A DNA stretch of 64,000 bases from Strigamia acuminata (GCA_949358305.1 OX442323.1:6450001-6514000), one strand, 5' to 3'. Shown: positions 25,923-37,912, counted from the stretch's first letter. Notes: generated from the sequence alone by a model not told the origin. A program made the numbers and translations.

Positions 25923-28900
25923 ATGGAAAACTATGTCGGAAAAGATTCGCACACTTGCGGCGATTGCGGTGCTCGGTTTGACAACATCGAGGATTTCATT
26001 TACCACAAAACCGAAACAGAAAAATTCAATTTGGATTTAATACCATCGACCAAAATAAACAACTTATTAATCCCAACTTTCACGAACCGTTCGAAACCAA
26101 TCGCGAGTAAAACCTAAAACCCAACACTAAAACGAAAGAAATAAATCTCTTAAACCATTTTTCACGACCATTTTCCAGTTGATTCGACGGAATGCGACGT
26201 TTGCCGCAAAATATTCACCCAAGATTTCATCCTACAAGTGCACAAACCTCAGCCAAAATGGCGGAAAAATTGCAACTCGTGCGGAGTACATTTCAAGAGC
26301 GACAAATCCTTCCAAAACGGATTTGGATGTCGCTACAAAAACTGCACTTACACGTTCAAAACGAAGGGATCGTTGAAAAGACACGAACGGAGACACACGG
26401 GAGAACGGCCGTACAATTGCGAATTGTGTGGCCGCAATTTCACCGAATCGGGCGCCTTGAAGCGGCACAAACAGTCCCGGATATTGTGTACTAGTAAATC
26501 GGATTCGGATCTTCCTCGCTACGGAAAGCGAATGGAAGATAATAAGTTGGGGAATATTGTGGATGGAACGGATAATGCTGTTTTGGACGATTTGGATGGG
26601 TCCGAGAGTGAAATTACAAATGTTAGAAATGTTGAGGGTGAAAAATATCAGGTTGTTTTGGTTTTTTAAGGGTTGAATTGTTTTTTTATTTTGTTTTTGT
26701 TTTTTAGGTTTGTGATATTTGCGGTTCGACGTTTGATGAGGTTAGGGAGCTTCGAAATCATTTGATGGGTCATGCTGGAAAAGAATATGTTAAATGCGGA
26801 GTTTGTAAATTTGTTTCGTATGATAAAAGCGATGTGATTGATCATATTGAAAATCGTCATGAAGATTTTAGTAGCGAAACGACGGTAATTGTTTAGTAAA
26901 ATTTTAAAAAAATATAGGAAATACTGAATTTAAAAATAAAAGAAATTATTTTATTTGAAAAATTTGATTTTTTTTATTTTGTTGCTTAAAAATTTGATTT
27001 CTTTGATATTTTTACTTAAAAAAATGATTTTTTTGGGTTTTGTTGCTTAAAAATTTGATTTTTTTTGATATTTTTACTTAAAAAAATTGATTTTTTTTGG
27101 GTTTTGTTGCTTAAAAATTTGATTTTTTTTTATTTTTCTGCTTAAAAATTTGATTTTTTTGATTTTGTTGGTTAAAAATTTGATTTTTTTGATTTTGTTG
27201 GTTAAAAATTTGATTTTTTTGACTTTGTTGGTTAAAAATTTAATTTTTTTGATTTTGTTGGTTAAAAATTTAATTTTTTTGATTTTGTTGGTTAAAAATT
27301 TGATTTTTTTGATTTTGTTGGTTAAAAATTTGATTTTTTTGATTTTGTTGGTTAAAAATTTGATTTTTTTGATTTTGTTGGTTAAAAATTTGATTTTTTT
27401 GATTTTGTTGGTTAAAAATCTGATTTTTTTGATTTTGTTGGTGAAAAATTTGATTTTTTTAATTTTTTTTATTATTTACTTAAAAAATTTAATTTTTTTT
27501 TTATTATTAATTTAAAAAAAATTGGTTTTTTACCCAAAAAAATTGAATTCCATTAAATATTTTCCAATTTCCATTTCAGCACGAAGTGGAAGTGAATTTG
27601 ATAATCCACGACGACACGAACAACGCGAACAAACCGCTCCAAAACACGATCGTCTACAATTGCGACGTTTGTGCACAAACATTTGAAACAAACGACGATT
27701 TAAAAACCCATTTACTAAACCATCCGACGAAAACTCAACCGAGCAAGGAACATTACTCCTGTTTAGTATGCAGCAAGCAATTCCCCACGAAATCCAAACT
27801 GCAAAAACACGCACTCAGTCATTCGCAACAGCGGAATTTCCGGTGCAGCGAATGTGGAAAACTCTTCAAGCGAATTAATCACGCGCGGAATCACATTAAA
27901 ACGACCCACAGTGCCCAAAGACCATTCGTATGCGTCGTATGCGACAAACGGTTTAAAACTTTGGTACGAAATTGATTTATTTTCTCGTAAATTAATGCGA
28001 ATTAATTGGTAATATTTTTCAGAGTTCGTTGAAAACTCACGTAAAAATCCACGAAGGGGATTTGCCTTTTGCTTGTCACATATGCGACAAGAGTTTTCGT
28101 GAAAAGGCTTCGCTTCAAAGGCACGTTAGGACGCATACTGGAGAGAAACCTTTCGTTTGTAGATATTGCGGGCACGGGTTTGCGGAACATGGAACGTTAA
28201 ATCGTCATTTAAAAGCAAAATGCAAGTTTTGTGTGGTTTTTGTGTTTCGGGCACAAAAATATTACAAATTTTTCGTTTTGGGTGTGAAATTTCACGTCTT
28301 AAATGCAAAATTATCACAAATTTCATGTTTTAAAAGCACAATTATCACAAATTTCATGTTTTAAATGCAAAATTATCACAAATTTCGTGTTTCAAATACA
28401 AAATTATCACAAATTTCGTGTTTTAAATGCAAAATTATCACAAATTTCGTGTTTCAGACACACAATTTCACAAATTTCATGTTTTAAATACAAATTTATA
28501 ATAAATTTCATGTTTTAAATACAAATTTATAATAAATTTCATGTTTTAAATACAAATTTATAATAAATTTTACGTTTTAAATACAAATTTATAATAAATT
28601 TTACGTTTTAAATACAAATTTATAATAAATTTCATGTTTTAAATACAAATTTATAATAAATTTTACGTTTTAAATACACATTTATAATAAATTTCATGTT
28701 TTAAATACAAATTTATAAGAAATTACATGTTTTTGACACAAAATACAACATATTTTGGGTTTTACTCATGAAATTTCTCACTCGCGATGTACATTTCATA
28801 AAATTTTCCATTCCGTTCGTTAAAATTCACGAATTTCACCAAAATCTTTCCATTCCTTAGTACCATGTTACGTGCAATCCGTCGACCAATTCCCAAACGA

Positions 28901-29086
28901 AGAACTAAATCCGCAGCACAATTATTTATCCATTGACTCGACTCCACAAACCCTGGGTAAATAAAACCAAAAAAAAATTAACATAACGTCCAATAAATTT
29001 TTTTTTATCTAGATATAACTTCCTGCGACCCATTTCCGGCCCTGGACACCAAAACTCCGATGTTATCCCGAAATGAATGCGAATAA
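25923..29086 (+). CDS. C2H2 zinc-finger protein, about 12 fingers
   Basis: Exons 25923-26106, 26179-26651, 26708-26884, 27580-27963, 28023-28230, 28861-28956 and 29013-29086 join in phase to 531 aa. A likely 5' UTR exon ends at about 25855 (CCAAG|GTGAGT). Fingers run through the whole protein, for example CGDCGARF, CDVCRKIF, CELCGRNF, CDICGSTF, CDVCAQTF, CLVCSKQF, CSECGKLF, CVVCDKRF, CHICDKSF and CRYCGHGF, with TGEKP/TGERP linkers. Several early fingers are degenerate. An acidic spacer (DDLDGSESE) separates two groups. This is a probable nuclear DNA-binding regulator with an unknown target. The donor of exon 5 (TTTT|GTGTGG) is weak and was chosen because it alone gives the phase needed by the last two exons. 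The stop overlaps an AATAAA signal. Confidence 0.8.
26940..27500. repeat. 30-bp minisatellite in zinc-finger gene intron
   Basis: At least 10 near-perfect copies of a 30-bp unit (AATTTGATTTTTTTGATTTT plus GTTGGTTAAA) at 27137-27460, with looser copies upstream. An open frame runs through it only because 30 is a multiple of 3. Confidence 0.92.
28240..28735. repeat. Minisatellites in zinc-finger gene intron
   Basis: The first family is TTTTAAATGCAAAATTATCA plus CAAATTTC. It grades into a second, 31-bp family (TTTTAAATACAAATTTATAA plus TAAATTTCATG). All copies lie inside the intron at 28231-28860. Confidence 0.9.
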
Positions 29087-29152
29087 ACGTTTGAAAACAC
29101 GCGAAAAATAAACCTTTATTATCTCAACAAACGTATACAAATACATGCGCAC

Positions 29153-31367
29153 TTATAACGAGTTGGAAGCTTCCTTCTTCAACTGTGGTTTGTCAAACCG
29201 TCTTCGTTTGCAGCGCACGTCGAAGTCGTCCGAGTACGATCTTTTGAACGCAGGGTGTTTGGATTTGTTTTTGAGGGAGTGAGACGATCCCACGAACCAG
29301 TCCATGTCTTTTTTCAGTGAAGTGGCCAACCCGGGTGGGAGTTTTAGGCCGTCGATTAAGGATATGTCGTGCGGAATAATGTTGTTTAGCTTGCGTAGAC
29401 ACAAGTATTGCAGGGATGAGGGGAAGGAGCGGCTTCGGATGACTTTCATTCCGCTGCGAGCTGCTGTGGAGGACACCATGGGGTAGAGAACTCTGCCGTG
29501 GAGGTTGGTAAAGGCGACACCTAGAGAAATATTGGTATGTTTTAGTTGTTGGTTTGTTTTTTGGGTGATTTAATTGTTGGTGCACTAATTTTACTGAGTT
29601 TGGTACTAAAAATAATGGATTTGGTAATACTTTTTTGGCACTATTTAATGTGAATACTAGTACTATTTTTGCCAATTCCAGAACAAATGTGTAAAATGAT
29701 TTCTTGATAAACTGTCAAAATACGTCGGAAATTTGACAAAATACTTGGGAAATTTGTCCAATTCGTCGGAAATTTGTCCAATTCGTCGGAAATTTGTTAA
29801 ATTCGTTGGAAATTTGTTAAATTCGTTGGAAATTTGACCAAATACGTCGGAAATTTGACAAAATTCGTTTGGAATTTGTCAAATTCATCGGAAAATTGAC
29901 AAAATTCGTTTGGAATTTGTCAAATTCATCGGAAAATTGACAAAATTCGTCGGAATTTTGACAAAATTTGTCCAAATTCGTCGGAAAATTGACAAAATTC
30001 GTTGAAAATTTGACAAATTCGTCCAAATTCGTCGGAAATTTGACAAATTCGTCCAAATTCGTCGGAAAATTGACAAAATTCGTTGAAAATTTGACAAATT
30101 CATCCAAATTCGTCGGAAATTTGACGAAATTTGTCCAAATTCGTCGGAAATTTGACAAAATTTGTCCAAATTCGTCGGAAATTTGACAAAATTCGTCCAA
30201 ATTCGTCGGAAAGTTGACAAAATTCGTTGAAAATTTGACAAATTTGTCGGAAAATTGACAAAATTCGTTGAAAATTTGACAAATTCGTCGGAAAATTGAC
30301 AAAATTCGTTGAAAATTTGACAAATTCGTCGGAAAATTGACAAAATTCGTTGAAAATTTGACAAATTCGTCGGAAAATTGACAAATTCGTCCAAATTCGT
30401 CGGAAATTTGACAAAATTCGTCCAAATTCGTCGGAAATTTGACAAAATTCGTCCAAATTCGTTGGAAATTTGTCAAACTCGTTGGAAATTCGTCAAATTC
30501 GTCGGAAAATTGACAAAATTCGTTGGAAATTTGACAAATTCGTCCAAATTCGTCGGAAAATTGACAAAATTCGTTGGAAATTTATCAAATATCACCAAAA
30601 ATGTGTACAAATTTAACAGATCCACATAAATATCTAAAAAATCATACCTAAAGACTGTCTATTTTTGTAAAACGTCAACGACCCATTCCAGCCATCATAA
30701 TGCACTCCTATAATACATCCAAGTCCAAACTTCGGTGCATAGCTAATCGGATCGCGATTATGGTAGAGATTACCATTATACGACAGTCCCCAACTCTCCT
30801 CATCCGACCCCAACAAACTGCAAAAACTATATTTATACTTATCCAACTTAGCTGCCGTCGTCCCAACACCAATCATCTGCAAAAAAAAACACAAATTCAA
30901 CCTCAAAACTAAAAAAAAAACCAAATCTACCCACCATATCAGTCCCATAAACCTGCGTCATCATCTTAACCTCCCAATAGTGCTGTCCACTACCACTCAT
31001 CGGCCTATCTGCCCGCACGGCCGCCGTGCCACAACTATGATCTTGATGAAATGCAACTTCTCGACAATCGTTAGACAAAACGGTTCCTAATGACGTCATG
31101 GTTTTGTCCCACACCCAATCAAATTCTAAAAAAAAATACAAATAAATTGAAAAGAATAATTCCAAATGGCGACATGTATTTACCCGTGTCGTCTTCACCA
31201 CAACTGCAGTCCAAATTGCCCGTTTTCGAGTGGAAACAAGCGCAAAACGGCTCGGCTTGTTCTCCATCAACGTGCGAACACGCTGGGATCATGTTGTGAA
31301 ACGGACGCCCAAATGACATCGCTAGAATCGTGTGGATATTGTTGGAAACTGCGCCGTTTAACGCCAT
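29153..31367 (-). CDS. SPSB3: SPRY domain-containing SOCS box protein 3
   Basis: Minus-strand exons 31184-31367, 30935-31125, 30648-30876 and 29153-29520 join in phase to 323 aa. The Cys-rich start leads into a SPRY/B30.2 domain (FDWVWDKTMTSLGTVLSNDC, FHQDHSCGTAAVR, GQHYWEVKMMTQVYGTDM, GVGTTAAKLDKYKYSFCSLL, SWGLSYNG, GVHYDGWNGSLTFYKNRQSL, YPMVSSTAAR). The SOCS box follows (SLQYLCLRKL, then LKLPPGL), with a basic tail. It is the substrate receptor of an Elongin B/C-Cullin 5 ubiquitin ligase; human SPSB3 is reported to target nuclear cGAS. The start at 31367 is the first ATG after an in-frame stop at 31425-31427. The gene is convergent with the zinc-finger gene, with only 66 bp between the stops. 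Confidence 0.93.
29690..30595. repeat. 900-bp minisatellite in SPSB3 intron 3
   Basis: Higher-order array built from about 10-bp modules (AAATTCGTCG, GAAATTTGAC, AAATTCGTCC) combined into units of about 20, 30 and 41 bp. Long frames across it on both strands are repeat artefacts. Confidence 0.93.
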
Positions 31368-31968
31368 TTGAATATTGTTTGGACGAAAAAATATGCTACC
31401 GCGCCGTGTAAACACTAATAGGGCTTATCATCGCCTAGATTTTCGGAGAAAGTGGCCAAGTTTACACTTTGAATGCATCGAGTGCGAAGGCCGCCCGGTA
31501 TGACGCCATTCGTTCGCGACGAATGACGTCAATCGAGCTCGCCATCTGCCGATAGACGTTGGTGCGAGGCGATGTCCTCCAAAGTAGGCTTCCCGACAAT
31601 ACGTTTCTGCAGTGCAGGTACGCACCTGCTTCAAACACGATCAAAATCAATCGGAAATCGGCACCGAACGCACGCCACGAACGTCTAAATCCATGAAAAT
31701 GTACGTTAACAACCCTGACAACCCAAACCAACAATCTAATCACGAAATTCCGCCATTTTCTCCACAGAATGCACACAAATTACACGTGTAATGGGAAAAC
31801 ACTGGTCAAGTAAATTTAATAAAATTGCTTAAAAAACCAACTTAAATTAAAAATTAACGATTTTCTAGGTTCAATTTCTCCAAGGACTACCACACTTGAC
31901 CGAGAGGCCTCGTCCAGAGTGTCCTCTGGCGTTGCAAAGTCGAGATTCTCGCGTGAAACGACGTTATC

Positions 31969-32559
31969 ATGCCCTTACCACCACCCGAAACTCAAACGAA
32001 TAACCAGCGTGTTGCTACGGAAGATGTGGAACATCAACAAACGCTTGCAAATTCCTCAGCACCTAAAACGATCGGTCTAGGCCAACGTAGTTTGTGGTGT
32101 TGTTCGTTCTTCGTGGTGCCGTTGCTGATCCCCATGTTGATTTACGTGGTCAAAGACAGCGATGTTTTGCGCCGAATTTGTCTGGGTTTGTTCACGGCGC
32201 TCATCCTCATCAAGTTGATCTGTTTCTCCGTTGCAATGTTCCATACGCGACAGCATCAGACGTTTATCGCGCGGCGCAACAGCGACGACGATCGGTTCAG
32301 CCGGAGAAGTTTCCCGGCCCCTACGCGGCTGCTGCACGCTTCCCAGCACAACTTCAGGGCTCACGCGAGCATTTTGGCGACGCAGAGCGCTCGTTTCGGT
32401 CAGAATCGACGCGGTGGGGCGGGTGCGATTGATAGTAGTAGCGTAGATGAACCTCCACCGTACCATTTGGCTTTGACACTGCCCTTACCTCACGAACACA
32501 CCGTCAACATCAGAGCAGAGACACCACCGCCGTCGTATGAGAATACACAATTAGCATAA
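31969..32559 (+). CDS. Two-TM PPxY-tailed protein 1 (unrecognised family)
   Basis: Single coding exon, 196 aa; a 5' UTR intron ends with TTTTCTAG at 31869. The N-terminus is polar. Two hydrophobic segments (about residues 44-61, FFVVPLLIPMLIYVV, and 70-91, CLGLFTALILIKLICFSVAMF) are separated by the short charged loop KDSDVLRR. A basic segment follows, then a C-terminal tail with two WW-binding motifs: DEPPPYHLALTLPLP and ETPPPSYEN. The tail recurs in the two following genes, so the three are tandem paralogues. PPxY motifs bind WW domains of NEDD4-type ubiquitin ligases, so a membrane adaptor role is plausible, but the family is not one I can name. Confidence 0.78.
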   Translation: MPLPPPETQTNNQRVATEDVEHQQTLANSSAPKTIGLGQRSLWCCSFFVVPLLIPMLIYVVKDSDVLRRICLGLFTALILIKLICFSVAMFHTRQHQTFIARRNSDDDRFSRRSFPAPTRLLHASQHNFRAHASILATQSARFGQNRRGGAGAIDSSSVDEPPPYHLALTLPLPHEHTVNIRAETPPPSYENTQLA

Positions 32560-32639
32560 ATTAATTAATATTTTACAATTTACAATCTCAGTGATAGGTT
32601 CAAATATGTTTTGTATTTCGCGGTTTGGGGGATTTTTTT

Positions 32640-33345
32640 TGTTGTTGGAAGTAGTGTCGAGAGGTTTTGTGGTTTTTTTGTCTGAAATAATGCGATATTT
32701 GTCGGGGAAATAATGGAAAGTTGGAAATTTTGTATTTTTTCGTAGAGAATAATTCAAAATTAGTCGGAAAAGTGCGAAAATTTATGCTTTTTTGTCAGAA
32801 ATAATACGAAATTAGTCGGAAAAGCAGTGAAAAGTGCGAAATTTTGTACTTTTTCCTATAAAATTATACGAAATTAGTCGGAAAAGCAGTAAAAAGTGCG
32901 AAATTTTGTACTTTTTCCTATAAAATAGGACGAAATTAATCGGAAAAGTGCGAAATTTTATGCTTTTTTGCCAAAAATTATACGAATTTAGTCGGAAAAG
33001 TAATGAAAAGTGCGAAATTTTGTACTTTTTCGTACTAAATATAAAATTAATCGGAAAAGTGTGAAAATTTATGCTTTTTTGTCAAAAATTATACGAAAGT
33101 AGTCGGAAAAGTAATGAAAAGTGCGAAATTTTGTACTTTTTCGTACAAAATTAATCTGAAAAGTGCGAAATTGTGTACTTTTTCCTATAAAATAGTACGA
33201 AATTAGTCGGAAAAGTGCGAAATTTCTACTTTTTCCTATAAAATAGGACGAAATTAATCGGAAAAGTGTGAAAAAAAATTTTTCTCAAAAATAATACGAA
33301 ATTAGTCGGAAAAATACAAGTGCGAAATTTTCTACTTTTTCCTAC
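32640..33345. repeat. Minisatellite, higher-order unit near 62 bp
   Basis: Tandem blocks with ACGAAATTAGTCGGAAAAG, then GTGCGAAATTTTGTAC and TTTTTCCTATAAAATA. One full block measured from 32870 is 62 bp; shorter blocks drop one module. Lies between PPxY genes 1 and 2. Confidence 0.88.
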
Positions 33346-34113
33346 ACAAACGACAAATTAGTTCCTCCTTTGTGATAATCTGGGGTTAACAAACTCGAAT
33401 CGATCGGCACAAACGACGTAAAAGCTCAAATTGAAACCGAAACTTCCAAGTGGGAAGTACAAAACACATTCTGAATACCCGTATATACCTACAAAAAAAA
33501 AAATAAAAACAGTTAGGAAATTTTAAATGTAAAAAAAAAATACCAAAAAACAAAAATTAGCAAAAAGTGACCTCAAACATCGTCTATTTCATCCGGTATT
33601 CGAAACCAACCGATAAAACAAAACCAAATAGCAAAAAATCCTTAAACCAACGAGGCTTCACAACCGTCCTAATAAATGGTACAGAAGCCTGACATAGAGG
33701 AGAATTTAACAAGTCGTATGCAGCAAGGTGTTCAAATTAAGTAGAGTATGTGTTTAAAAAACTAAAAAAAGTATTTTATAATGTCTATATTCTTGTTAAT
33801 AAGAAATAAAAACAAATTGGTACCTGTGTTATCCAAAAAAACCATCATTTAACCACCACGAGGACATCTAGCGTCGAAATAACGCAATCGATTTCGTCCT
33901 AATGCGTCTTAAAACATCCTCTGCTCAAGATTCGTGATAAAAACCCATTTGCAATCGAAAAAAACAAACTATTTAGCCTTTTTTAGTCCATTTTAAAAGG
34001 TATCTATGCGTAAGTATAGATTCAAATTAAATAAATGCATTTTTTTACATTTTTTTGTTTTCGCGCATATGTTTACATCCACAGAACCAATTGACTTAAC
34101 ACTACCATTCACA
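33346..34113. other. Spacer and probable 5' UTR of PPxY gene 2
   Basis: No independent gene seen. A good acceptor (TTTACATCCACAG) ends at 34085, 28 bp before the chosen ATG of gene 2, implying a 5' UTR intron. Confidence 0.4.
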
Positions 34114-34677
34114 ATGGCAACGGAAATCCACCACCATGCTTACAACCCGACAGATTCGCCGGTCGATCCGGAAGACTACATGCGATGGAAACGGCGCATT
34201 CACCGAACGGCATTTTATGTTACTTTCTGCGTGACTTTACAAATTAGCATCATGATTGTAATGAGTAACATCAAAGATACAACATTCCTAATCCGATTTT
34301 TCGTTGCTTTATTAACAATTCTGATTGTCGTTCAGTTGCTAAGATGTTTTTTGCGCGGTCGCGCAAGCAATCGGCCGATAATGCCCGCGAGTCGGGGCGC
34401 CGCAGCTCGCTACGACGACGAGCTCCGCCATCGCCACCGCCATCGATTCAGAATCCGCGCTTCGGAATTCGCCAATATCGAATCGAGCGTGGCCACGATC
34501 CACACCAGTCCCACTGTCATCATTCAGCACACGGTGTTCGTCGAACCGCTCATGATTAACAACCGATTGCTCGACGAACCGCCTCCGTATCAGTTGGCCG
34601 TGCATTTGCCGCAGCCCGCGAATACTCCGGAAACGCCGCCGCCACCTTACGAAAAGGTTCTGCCGCCGCTCGTGTGA
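34114..34677 (+). CDS. Two-TM PPxY-tailed protein 2
   Basis: 187 aa from the ATG after a splice acceptor at 34085; a longer frame from 34006 is probably intronic. Segment FYVTFCVTLQISIMIVM (about residues 33-49) and segment FLIRFFVALLTILIVVQLL (about 56-74) are the two membrane spans, with a five-to-six-residue loop as in gene 1. A basic His/Arg-rich stretch follows, then DEPPPYQLAVHLPQP and ETPPPPYEK. Spacing between the two PPxY motifs is shorter than in gene 1. The three genes lie head to tail with one orientation, which indicates origin by tandem duplication. The overall sequence outside the spans and tail is poorly conserved, so the duplication is old or evolution is fast. Confidence 0.76.
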   Translation: MATEIHHHAYNPTDSPVDPEDYMRWKRRIHRTAFYVTFCVTLQISIMIVMSNIKDTTFLIRFFVALLTILIVVQLLRCFLRGRASNRPIMPASRGAAARYDDELRHRHRHRFRIRASEFANIESSVATIHTSPTVIIQHTVFVEPLMINNRLLDEPPPYQLAVHLPQPANTPETPPPPYEKVLPPLV

Positions 34678-35080
34678 AAATACCCGAAAGTTTAATAAAT
34701 AAATAAATTATTGTAAAAAAAAAAAATTTAAAATTGAGGAATATGCAATAAAATGTTGTTTTGTTTTGAAATAAATGCAAAAAGATTTTTATTTCTCGTT
34801 TTATGCGATAAAAATTGATTAAATCGAGTCGAGAAGGATTTCTATTTTGACCCTGGCCTGCGCTATCATTAGATTCATCCAGCAGCATCCAGACTCCAGA
34901 TGTGCGGTCACGTGACGCGTGACGTCAATGGGAGCTCGCAAGATGAGCATCACATGAAAGCTGATTCACGGGGGTCGGAAAAACTTGCTATTTTTGCATC
35001 AAATTGGGCGAAACATGATCGAAATTTTATGGAAATTGAATGAAATTTGAACGCCAATTAATTATAATATCTCTCTAGGG

Positions 35081-35653
35081 ATGATGCAGCAGCTATCGAT
35101 GAACCCGCACGTGCACGAGACGTCTTCGACGTCTCAAGACGGCAATCTCGTCGAGAGAATTCCGAAAAGGAGTCGCCAATCGGTCCAATGTCCGAAACAG
35201 AAAGTGCGCATCGACATTTTGTTCATCACGCTGATAATTCTGGAATTGCTCATGATTCTGGTGGAGGAGAGGCCTTTTCTCAGCAGACTCATCTTGTTCT
35301 TGATCCAGGCACTCATTTTCGTCAAAGTTTTGAATTGGATTTGCTCGACTTTCTGTCAGAAACCCGACGACAATTCCATCAGTTTTATCGACATTCACCA
35401 GAACTCGTGCACGCCGCCGCCGCCGTCGTCGTCCATGGGCAGTGAAAGTCACGTTTTGAGTTTGAATTTGAACAATTTCAACAGTGGGGTGTCGAGTCCG
35501 GTTCTGTCCGAGCCGCAACTCTCGTCCTGCGCTGATTTACCGCCGTATCACGTCGCCTTAACCCTCCCGCAGCCTCAGCATTCGAGTTTCAGTTTGCCGG
35601 ACAGATTGGAAACTCCGCCGCCACCTTACGAGAATTTGCCACAAAATGATTGA
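35081..35653 (+). CDS. Two-TM PPxY-tailed protein 3
   Basis: 190 aa, single coding exon; the ATG follows a CTCTCTAG acceptor at 35071-35078. Two membrane spans (VRIDILFITLIILELLMIL, then FLSRLILFLIQALIFVKVL) are separated by EERP. The tail has ADLPPYHVALTLPQPQ and ETPPPPYENLP. LPPY replaces PPPY in the first motif, still a WW ligand type. Nothing in the N-terminus suggests a signal peptide, so both ends may be cytosolic. Confidence 0.76.
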   Translation: MMQQLSMNPHVHETSSTSQDGNLVERIPKRSRQSVQCPKQKVRIDILFITLIILELLMILVEERPFLSRLILFLIQALIFVKVLNWICSTFCQKPDDNSISFIDIHQNSCTPPPPSSSMGSESHVLSLNLNNFNSGVSSPVLSEPQLSSCADLPPYHVALTLPQPQHSSFSLPDRLETPPPPYENLPQND

Positions 35654-36394
35654 TATTTAATGATTTAATAAAATAAAGGTGTCACGGACGATTATAATGC
35701 AATTTTGTAATGAAATACAGAGGATAACTGCCATTTTGTTTGGAAAAACTGCGGAAATCGAGCAGTTTGTACGTGTTTATTTGATAAATCGTCGTTTTTT
35801 CTAAGAAAAACAAACCAAGTCGTTCGGGTTTTATTTTTTAAAAAAATCCTCGTTATGTTTCTTTTAATATACTTCATAAACTGTATGAAAATTTACATGT
35901 TTTTATGGATTGTGTAATATTGTGTACAGTTTTTTTTTTAAACTAACGAATAACGAATGTTTTGGCGTTAACGTTTTCCTCGCCCGAATCTAGTCGCTGT
36001 CCGGCTCTGTTGATAATCAATTTTGCGTTTTATCATTACTTTTATCGAGTTGAACTTTAAACAGGTCATTTTCAAATATAGCTTAGTGATAAACCTGATC
36101 CTTACCATCATTTTATCCCAATATTTTATTTCCTTTTCGAGGGTTTTGTGTAGTTGATCGTTTTTTAGTTGAAGGTTTTATTACACGCAATTATCTAAGT
36201 GTTGTTGAACCCGATCGAATAAAATCAAAGTACGAGGTTGTTTTTTTTTCTATTTATCCTCTCGTATAGACACTCATTTAATTCCTTCTTATACAAAACA
36301 AAAAAAATTACTTAAAAACAATTTTTTATTTTTTTATTTTTTAATATATAATTAATTAATTAGTATACATAATTTCTACAGTCGTTCGTTGGTT
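35654..36394. other. Intergenic spacer between convergent genes
   Basis: 3' ends of PPxY gene 3 (plus) and TMEM220 (minus). AATAAA signals occur on the plus strand near 35668. No other feature seen. Confidence 0.45.
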
Positions 36395-37464
36395 TTACGC
36401 GATTCCTTTGCAATGACTGAACCAATGATTGAACCGTTCAACAAAACACAAAGTCCATAGCACCAATGGGACGAGTGGGACAGCGATGAGACCAATTAGA
36501 AACCTTGATTTCTGCAACGAACTCCTGCAACAACAAAAAAATTATAATGATAATTGGAGCGATGCAGTGAAGCGAAGAACAAACAAACAAACAAACAAAC
36601 AAACAAACCCAGGAGTCATGACAGTTTTTGATATTTTGAGCCAGATGAGTACAAGGATTAGGCCTACAAGTTCCCTGAAATTGAACATCAAATTCAAATG
36701 CTTTAAAAATAAACCGATAAATAAATAAAACGATTCCTGCGCTAACTTTATTCGACGAAAACTAATCTTTCGTCAAATTTATAAAAGTTCTCGCAGTTCT
36801 CGCAAAAGAAAGACCCCATGAGGCGTAAATTTTAATTACAACGCAGCTCCGGCGTTATGTCGCAGGAGCTGCTGAGGATCATCTTGTTAATGTCGCCAGT
36901 GCCGACTTACCGCCCTTCTTCGTAGTACAACAGATTCCAATGGACCTGTTGTTTGGCATTTAATTTCCTTTCAAGCAGAAAGTTTTCTTTGTGCATGTTT
37001 TGCAACAACAATGCTACAATGTAAGCAAAAACACAAATGCAGCAAGCTGTGTGCACATGGGTGACTGTTAACCACATGGAATCACCTGAAATGACAATGT
37101 AGTTTTTTAATTTTTATTGTGTGACTGTTAGGAATGGATTGTCAGTTTGTTTACTTGTTATTTTAGGTTTAATCACAATAGCTAGTGATAATGCTGCTGG
37201 GATGACATAAACAGGCTTAAAATAGTTAAACAAACAATCATTAATGGTTTGTTTCAAGGCTGGAATGAATGATTCAATGTCTTACAATCCAAACACATGC
37301 ATCATCATCATTGAACTGCGAAAATGTATAAAATATATTATTGAAAACAATGAACAACAATAAGTGATAAACAGGAACACAACCTGAACCAAGGTTGCTA
37401 GTAGGAAAAACAGGAACATCAAAATGTTGACAAATTTCCACACAATCAGTTGTCTACCTTCCAT
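36395..37464 (-). CDS. TMEM220: Transmembrane protein 220
   Basis: Six short minus-strand exons: 37384-37464, 37286-37315, 37155-37215, 36911-37085, 36609-36674 and 36395-36524. They join in phase to 180 aa. The family pattern is clear: WKFVNILMFLFFLLATLVQ, then FNDDDACVWI, PVYVIPAALSLAI, a segment with VTHVHTACCICVF, YYEEGRELVGL, and a C-terminal span LIGLIAVPLVPLVLW. Four to five membrane segments are expected. The molecular function of TMEM220 is unknown. The (GTTT)n-like run at 36580-36610 is at the end of the fifth exon. The donor of exon 1 (CAG|GTTGTG) is weak. The Ty3/gypsy insertion lies about 450 bp upstream of the start codon. Confidence 0.88.
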
Positions 37465-37912
37465 TTCCACCTCTTAATCATTTACAGTGATAGAAAAAGT
37501 GTCTGTTCGGTTGTAAAAAATGTAAACAAAAAATTAAAATTAAAAAATTAAAAATTAAATTTCTGGACTCGGGGTAGAGGCTAGGGTGGCAGCAGGCGTG
37601 AAGAAAGAAACCAGACGCAGCATTTCATTGCAGCGATTGAATTTAAGGTAAAATTTATGAGTTAAAAAGCATTCTACCTGTTCACAGACGTTATATAATT
37701 TGGAAAAAAGGTCCCAGAGTCGTAAAAAAGTGTGTCAACAATGGATATTTAGGGTTATTGTTGATAAAAATGAGGGAGTTGTCGCGTAGAAGATCATACT
37801 GTAGCCTCTAGTCGCCAGCCTTTTATCTATTGTGGCGGTCTGAATGGCTTTTGTGACGTTATTCTGTATTTATATTGTGAAATATATATTTTTTAGAAGG
37901 TAAATAGGATAT
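37465..37912. other. TMEM220 5' flank
   Basis: Probable promoter and 5' UTR region of TMEM220 on the minus strand. On the plus strand, AGGTAAAATT at 37648 looks like a donor, but no coding frame is attached to it. Confidence 0.35.

Noticed and set aside
27150-27515. Frame encoding repeated LILLVKNLI
   Set aside because: Product of a 30-bp minisatellite inside a zinc-finger gene intron.
29817-30629. Long Asn/Phe/Thr-rich open frames on both strands
   Set aside because: They are translations of a minisatellite whose module lengths keep frames open; the region is an SPSB3 intron with good splice sites on both sides.
31462-31776. Minus-strand frame upstream of SPSB3
   Set aside because: It is not linked by splice sites to SPSB3, whose start is fixed by an in-frame stop at 31425-31427; likely promoter or UTR sequence.
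34006-34113. N-terminal extension of PPxY gene 2
   Set aside because: A strong splice acceptor (TTTACATCCACAG) lies between it and the next ATG, so the extension is probably intronic.
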